From positions 31,465,235-31,529,234 of the forward strand of contig CM060066.1 of the NCBI GenBank assembly GCA_030533445.1: a stretch of DNA of 64,000 bases, read 5' to 3'. This stretch comes from Cyprinodon diabolis (taxonomy: Eukaryota > Chordata > Actinopteri > Cyprinodontiformes > Cyprinodontidae). The notes under the pieces are model-generated. The model was not told the DNA's origin and ran no database searches. It saw nothing but the letters and a program-made list of their open reading frames with translations. Every line of letters begins with the position of its first letter. Positions within the stretch are counted from its first letter, which is position 1. Both the position numbers and the translations under genes were made by a program. Of the stretch, positions 58,086-64,000 are shown piece after piece.

Positions 58086-58615
58086 AATAAAAGCCCTTAA
58101 GCCTCTGATGAATGAGACATCGGAAGATTGTCGATGAGAACAACCCGTTGTTTTTCAAACCATGTCTGTAGCTTTTGGCCAACGCTCTGACCGATGAGCG
58201 CAACTGACTGTGACGTAGTAAGCGCGACAGAAAGCTGGTGGAGGAGTGTAAACAAACAGCCTGTCGGTAAAACTGCGAATACGTCCTTCCTAAAAATGAA
58301 TGAGCGTAGAGCCTCTTCCTGCTCACATTTCAACAAAAACCCCAAGTCTAATCCTTCCAAAAACGGATTCCAAAGCTGAGTCAAATAACAACTGTTCAAT
58401 AGTTGTAGCCATCCTGCTTGTTGTGCTTTCTCCAGCGTTTCACAGCTTTGTCGTCCTGCCCTCAAAACCCCGCCCGCTTTGCGTCCAGAAATTCCAAACA
58501 CATCTCTGTGTTGTGATTGGCCCACCAGTTCTAGGGCGTGGAGCATTGATCGAGGCTAGACCAACTCACAGGCAAAAATGATTTTGGCCGCTGGTGGGTG
58601 GGGCTAGTTTACTAG
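58086..58615 (-). mobile_element. Repeat carrying a decayed helicase-like fragment
   Basis: A minus-strand frame at 58097-58546 contains LKCEQEEALRSFIFRKDVFAV followed by LPTG, resembling the start of a DEAD/RecQ-type helicase (Q-motif region and Walker A, normally LPTGxGKS). Here LPTG is followed by CLFTLLHQ, so the lysine-serine pair is lost. AGCCT near 58097 and AGGCT near 58612 may be short inverted ends of a transposable element. Origin as a captured gene piece or an element's own helicase is unknown. Confidence 0.4.
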
Positions 58616-58929
58616 GCTATTATTTTAATCCTTTTGTGTCGTTCTCAGCTTTTATTGAAGTAATTCTGCATAGTTAAAGGTTCTCCTTGTGCACGTGCTG
58701 CCGTAAAGTTGCTGTTTGCATTGCTCACGCAAGCTTACTTTCCAAAAGAAGACTCACAATTTTTTTCACTATGTCAGACGCACCACCGGTAAGGGAAAAT
58801 AAGGATGAAAACGTAGGACGGCCTTACGTAAACATATCACCAGAATGATTGACAATTAGGAAGACCACTTTGATGATCTACCCGGAAAAAATTATGGATG
58901 AAAAAGAACATCCATCCATCCATCATCTG

Positions 58930-59265
58930 ACAAGCTTGTGGGGTCGTGAGGTGTGCTGGTGCCTATCTCTAGCTGTCTACCGGCAAGAGATGGGATTCAC
59001 CCTGGACAGGTCGCCAGTCCATCGCAGGGCAACACAGAGACAAACAGGACAAACAACCATTCAACGCACACTCTCACACCTAAGGAGAATTTAGAGAAGT
59101 CAATTAACCTAACAGTCATGTTTTTGGACTGTGGGAGGAAGCTGGAGTACCCGGAGAGAACCCACGCATGCTCAGGGAGAACATCCAAACTCCATGCAGA
59201 AAGACCCCGAACCCAGAATCTTCTTGCTGCAAGGCAGCAGTGCTACCCACTGTGCCACTGAGCAG
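58930..59265 (+). repeat. LINE 3'-region repeat (RTE-like guess)
   Basis: Contains CACCCTGGACAGGTCGCCAG, TTTTTGGACTGTGGGAGGAA and CCGGAGAGAACCCACGCATG, then AAGGCAGCAGTGCTACCCAC. This is one of the most widespread fish repeats. A second short repeat tail with TTTCCCCCTTGTGGGACAAT follows at 59315-59370. Confidence 0.7.
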
Positions 59266-59769
59266 CCTGAAAAAGAACATCCTCCACTATATTCTATAAT
59301 CTTTTTGCTGCTGTAAACATCAACATTTCCCCCTTGTGGGACAATAAATGGATTTTCTATTCTATTCACTAAACCTTTAAACTGCAGACTTTTTGCGTGA
59401 TTCTCATTGTTGACGTTCCATCACCAGAGCATCCCATGTCCAGGTCTTTATCTTAGCTCCGCCTGCCAGCTCTATTATACATCTTTCCTTCCGGTCGTTA
59501 GGCCTTTTTCTCTTGCTGCACATGCTGTCATATTCACAAACAGAGAGAGCATTGTGTTCTGAAGGAGGAGGTCTTTGTGGTGGAGCGTAATTGGGCTCTA
59601 AGTGTCGGCCCGCTCTTCCAACGAGCTCTGATGAGCAACAAGTTGACATTCAACTCATTAGTGAGGAGCTGACACAAAAGCGCACACAGTATGTAGACTG
59701 GCATATGAGTACACACAGCATAGATGCACACATCTAGAAGCTTTGAGATGTCATGGTGAAGCTGAGATA

Positions 59770-61017
59770 CACTATATTGCCAAAAGTATTTGCTCACCTG
59801 CCTTGACTCACATATGAGCTTAAGTGACATCCCGTTCCTAATCCATAGGGTTCAATATGACGTCGGTCCACCCTTTGCAGCTAGAACAGCTTCAACTCTT
59901 CTGGGAAGGCTGTCCACAAGGTTTAGGAGTGTGTTTATGGGAATTTTTGACCATTCTTCCAGAAGCGCATTTGTGAGGTCGCACACTGATGTTGGACGAG
60001 AAGGCCTGGCTCTCAGTCTCCGCTCTAATTCATCCCAAAGGTGTTCTATCGGGTTGAGGTCAGGACTCTGTGCAGGCCAGTCAAGTTCATCCACACCAGA
60101 CTCTGTCATCCATGTCTTTATGGACCTTGCTTTGTGCACTGGTGCACAGTCATGTTGGAAGAGGAAGGGGCCAGCTCCAAACTGTTCCCACAAAGTTGGG
60201 AGCATGGAATTGTCCAAAATGTCTTGGTATGCTGAAGCATTCAGAGTTCCTTTCACTGGAACTAAGGGGCCAAGCCCAGCTCCTGAAAAACAACCCCACA
60301 CCATAATCCCCCCTCCACCAAACTTTACACTTGGCACAATGCAGTCAGACAAGTACCGTTCTCCTGGCAACCGCCAAACCCAGACCCGTCCATCAGATTG
60401 CCAGATGGAGAAGCGCGATTCGTCACTCCAGAGAACGCGTCTCCACTGCTCTAGAGTCCAGTGGCGGCGTGCTTTACACCACCGCATCCGACGCTTTGCA
60501 TTGCACTTGGTTATGTATGGCTTGGATGCAGCTGCTCGACCATGGAAACCCATTCCATGAAGCTCTCTGCGCACTGTTCTTGAGCTAATCTGAAGGCCAC
60601 ATGAAGTTTGGAGGTCTGTAGTGATTGACTCTGCAGAAAGTTGGCGACCTCTTCGCACTATGCGCTTCAGCATCCGCTGACCCCGCTCCGTCAGTTTACG
60701 TGGCCTACCACTTCGTGGCTGAGTTGCTGTCGTTCCCAAACACTTCCATTTTCTTATAATACAGCTGACAGTTGACTGTGGAATATTTAGGAGCGAGGAA
60801 ATTTCACGACTGGATTTGTTGCACAGGTGGCATCCTATCACAGTTCCACGCTGGAATTCACTGAGCTCCTGAGAGCGACCCATTCTTTCACAAATGTTTG
60901 TAAAAACAGTCTGCATGCCTAGGTGCTTGAATTTATACACCTGTGGCCATGGAAGTGATTGGAACACCTGATTCCAATAATTTGGATGGGTGAGCAAATA
61001 CTTTTGGCAATATAGTG
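59770..61017 (-). mobile_element. Tc1-like transposon, intact copy C
   Basis: 1248 bp with the same ends as copies A and B, flanked by TA at 59768-59769 and 61018-61019. It sits in the last rgs12 intron of the window, antisense to rgs12. By eye its sequence equals copy A over the segments compared. Confidence 0.95.
59852..60883 (-). CDS. Tc1-like transposase (DD34E), copy C
   Basis: 343 residues identical to copies A and B, with the start at the MGRSQEL ATG (60883). All three catalytic residues, the glycine box and the C-terminus are intact. The frame extends upstream through the terminal repeat without a stop, which I do not count as coding. Confidence 0.94.
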   Translation of the reverse strand: MGRSQELSEFQRGTVIGCHLCNKSSREISSLLNIPQSTVSCIIRKWKCLGTTATQPRSGRPRKLTERGQRMLKRIVRRGRQLSAESITTDLQTSCGLQISSRTVRRELHGMGFHGRAAASKPYITKCNAKRRMRWCKARRHWTLEQWRRVLWSDESRFSIWQSDGRVWVWRLPGERYLSDCIVPSVKFGGGGIMVWGCFSGAGLGPLVPVKGTLNASAYQDILDNSMLPTLWEQFGAGPFLFQHDCAPVHKARSIKTWMTESGVDELDWPAQSPDLNPIEHLWDELERRLRARPSRPTSVCDLTNALLEEWSKIPINTLLNLVDSLPRRVEAVLAAKGGPTSY

Positions 61018-61019
61018 TA

Positions 61020-62095
61020 TGTGTCACTGCTTAACATGAACTACTGTGTAGCTACATGCCAGCCATCCAGTTATGGCTACATTTAATCAGTGCTAATTCT
61101 TACATGGTGTTTATTTTTTTCTGGTAGCTTTTTTCATTTAACTTGTCAAGTAATTTTCTTCAACATTTCCCCCCTACATCACAAACCCTTCTGTGAATAG
61201 ATTTCTGTTCCCTTATGGATTTCTCCTCCTTTACTTTTTTTTTAACATTAAAATGTTTAAGGTATTCAAACAAGTTATAGATCAAGTAGATGCTTTTTAA
61301 AAATAATAAATAAACGCAAATGAACTGTGGTAATCGTACAAGCCGAATTCAGCTTTTCCAGCCGCACCCAGACCTGTGGAGCTATAGAAGTGTCTAAAAG
61401 AAACCTGTTTGACAATAAAGCAGGAAATAATATCTCAACAACCAACAGATCATATACTAACATAAAGGAATGGAGGAACAGATAAGTAACCAAGTTAATG
61501 AGTGTGGAAAGGATCTAAGCCGTTTCTCAGTTAACCACAGTTAGAATCACTGTTCACCAAAGGAAGAAAAAAAATAAAACAAACAATAAAAAACCTTACT
61601 GAAAGAGTCCTGCCTGCCTGCTACTGGATCAACGTTTAATCTAGTAGGTTAGCTTTAAGCACTTGAAGCTCTACAGGTCTCATTTGCCTCCATTATGGTC
61701 AGGGTTTATGATTCAGCTGAAAGGTGGCCTTCAAAGGAGAGTTCTAACACAGAACAGAAAACCTGTCATATAATGAGTTCAGTTCATTGTATATATTCGG
61801 TGGATTGATGGAATAAAATGGGATGTTTTAGGAAGATGTGTATGTGTAACTGAATTTACAGAAAATGAAATCCTCATTGATATTTCTACACAACCTGATT
61901 AAGATTACTTGCACTGAACAATACTGGCATCTGACACAGAATAGGAAACACAGGTTACAATGTTCAGTCATGATGATAAAGATTCTTATGTGTATATTCT
62001 TAGGTTTTTATTTTAAATGTAACTTTCGTATACTTGACTGAACCAAACTATGCCTTAATTTCCTCATTATTAAATATAAAAAATGACAGTGACGA
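61020..62095 (+). other. rgs12 intron, no gene seen
   Basis: AT-rich intron sequence without recognisable repeats or coding frames. Confidence 0.5.
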
Positions 62096-62099
62096 TATA

Positions 62100-62610
62100 T
62101 TTAATTGTCTTATTTTTAATGTGCTGATAGTAGTGTGATGGTCTGGGCCTGTTTTGCTGCTTTAGCACCTTAACATCTCGCTGTAATTGATGCCCCCAGC
62201 AGTCCAGGAGGATAGTCTGACCATCTGTTGTGCAGTGGGACAATCAGTCGAATCAGTCATAGCAGTGATCTGTGAATGGGTCAGAAAACGTTTCATATAT
62301 CCAATAAAAAGGCTGATCAAGCTCTCGAACCCCATAAATCTGACAGAATTAAAACAGCTCGCAAAGAGGAAGTTGGGCACCAAGTTTGGCACAACCATGA
62401 GCCATGGGGCACAATTACTTTTTAATGCATCCATGTTGGATTTGGAGGATTTCTATTTTGCATTGTACAGAAAATAAAATAATCATTTGAAAAGTACAGT
62501 CTGTATTTACTGTTATGCTTGTCTGATATTTCTGACATTTCTCAAAGGGAAACGCTACACATAGAAAACTAAAACCATGCTTGTGTTTGATATAGGGCCT
62601 GCACCGAGTT
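62100..62610 (+). mobile_element. Fossil Tc1-like transposon 3' part
   Basis: Starts with GTGATGGTCTGGGCCTGTTTTGCTGC, which reads VMVWACFAA, the Tc1 glycine-box region. It ends with GGGGCACAATTACTTTTT, then CATGTTGGATTTGG and ATAAAATAATCATTTGAAAA, as in the 3' non-coding part of a common fish Tc1-like family. Stops and indels make it inactive. Confidence 0.5.
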
Positions 62611-63138
62611 GGTCCCACATGTTACATTTTTACACAACTAAGGCTAGAAAATGATATTAAGCATTAGGTTTTATTCAGATGTTTAATCCTTGGCTATGAC
62701 TGCTTGTCTGGTAGCTCTTCAGACATAGAGTGATTAATGGATGGAGGAAGCTGAAATTTGTTTCCAGTGGAGCTCAAATCTAATTTTCATGAAAATAAAT
62801 CCTGGTAGCATCTCTGTGGACTGAAATGCTGCTTTGTCGGTTGTAAAAGGTTGTTGTGTTTATTATTATGTCATTTGGTCACTATAAAATAGACATTGAC
62901 AGTTTATATATAAAAAATTGAAGGTTATATTTGAAGAGCCCAAAGTTTATCAAAGAATATAGTTAAAGATTGATTCGTGTCTGGTTTTAAGGAATTTGGA
63001 TTGTTTATCAGCAAACAGTTGATATGTCTCTGTGAAGAAACCTGATCTGGGTTCACTAAGATAATGGTTAAGGCCTTGAAACGTAGCTAATCAGTGGAAA
63101 GCTTGAAGTTGAACCAATCACAATTTTGTTGCCAATTT

Positions 63139-63806
63139 CAGGCCCGTCCACACGAAGTCAAACCCTGGCCTAAATTCACAAATTTTTCACCAAACCAGCC
63201 TCTCATCCATACGAAGCCGGCGTTTCGGGGGTCTGTAAACAATCTTTTTTTTATCAAGCCTTCAGAGTGGGAAGATTTTGAAACGCCGTTTTCGCGTTTC
63301 CATCTTTAAGGTCTGACCGCATTTTTTTTTTACACGCATGCGTCATAGCGTCGCCTCTAAACACGCATGCGCGACACAGTATCACAACAACAATGGCGCC
63401 GTACTGTGTTGAATGGTTGCTGCTAATGCTACTCACCCTGCTGTCGGGCTTACAACAGAATCTTCTTCTTCTGGAATATCTCCAGGAAGAACAGAGCAAT
63501 ATCGACGACATAGTTCAGCACCTGAATTTGACTGAACCACGAAAATGGACCCGCAGGGCCATTTTCCGGTTTTCCGGTTTGGTTGTTGTATAAATATTAC
63601 TGCGCATGCCCCACATTTCGTTGCCTGTTTTCGCCTATTTTTGCTTTGGCACCACAGCGCCACTTACAGGCCTGGCATACATTTTGCAGCGTTTTCATGC
63701 ATTCATGTGGTCGATCACATTTATTTTACGTCTCCGTCTTTAAGACAAACGTTCTGGAAAATATTAGCGTTTCGTGTTCGTTTTGACTTCGTGTGGACGA
63801 AGTGTC
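63139..63806. mobile_element. Non-autonomous DNA element with 18 bp inverted repeats
   Basis: CGTCCACACGAAGTCAAA at 63145-63162 is perfectly inverted at 63782-63799. Between them is GC-richer sequence containing repeated CACGCATGCG motifs and a 60-odd codon frame (MAPYCVEWLL) of unknown family. No clear target duplication was found, so the superfamily is undecided. Confidence 0.6.
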
Positions 63807-64000
63807 AGATCTCTGGTTTTTGCAATGTTTAGCTCTGCCAAAACATATTTTTAGTTATTCTTCTACTTTTTCCTTTAGAAATTTCACATAAAAATGTAAT
63901 ATTTCTAAATGTTTTTATTGCCCTCCAGCTGAGAGCAATATATGATTAGAAGCTAACTGCAAACGCCCTAATTTTTCGAAGAGAATTTGCTGTTTAAATT

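Overview
This window is vertebrate nuclear DNA, almost certainly from a teleost fish and probably an acanthomorph. It has spliced genes with GT-AG introns. The huntingtin and RGS12 proteins are clearly diverged from mammals. The repeats are those usual in fish: Tc1-like, hAT and pogo DNA transposons, a LINE with a restriction-enzyme-like endonuclease, and tRNA-derived SINEs. The HTT to RGS12 order on one strand is the known vertebrate 4p16.3 arrangement. No bacterial, viral or CRISPR features were seen.

Region 1 (about 90-34728, + strand) holds the 3' three quarters of huntingtin (htt). I could place 48 exons by codon phase and by similarity to the human protein. Their joined length is 6934 nt. 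After the one split-codon base at the start this is exactly 2311 codons including the stop, so the chain keeps one reading frame. If the human 67-exon structure holds, these are exons 20-67. The polyQ exon 1 lies upstream of the window. Introns are short except where transposons sit: a 1.1 kb hAT, a second hAT, a retrocopy with a nested Tc1, a pogo remnant, an L1 relic, a 3.1 kb LINE beside a TA microsatellite, and a 555 bp TIR element with a 9 bp duplication.

Region 2 (34729-45402) is intergenic: the htt 3' end, a second identical Tc1 copy, a different Tc1-like element with about 202 bp terminal repeats, a SINE split by a hAT element, a possible promoter region near 43.2-43.9 kb, and a fossil Tc1 broken by a retroelement tail.

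Region 3 (45403-64000, + strand) is the 5' half of rgs12. Four exons encode the PDZ domain, the PTB domain, a proline/histidine-rich linker and the basic segment before the RGS domain. The RGS, RBD and GoLoco exons lie downstream. The last intron runs to the window end and carries the third identical Tc1 copy.

I see no convincing new multi-gene system. The strongest observations are three 1248 bp Tc1 copies with identical proteins, a U12-type last intron and a GC-AG intron in htt, a possible in-frame alternative acceptor in htt, several readable nested insertions, and a helicase-like fragment inside a repeat in the rgs12 intron.
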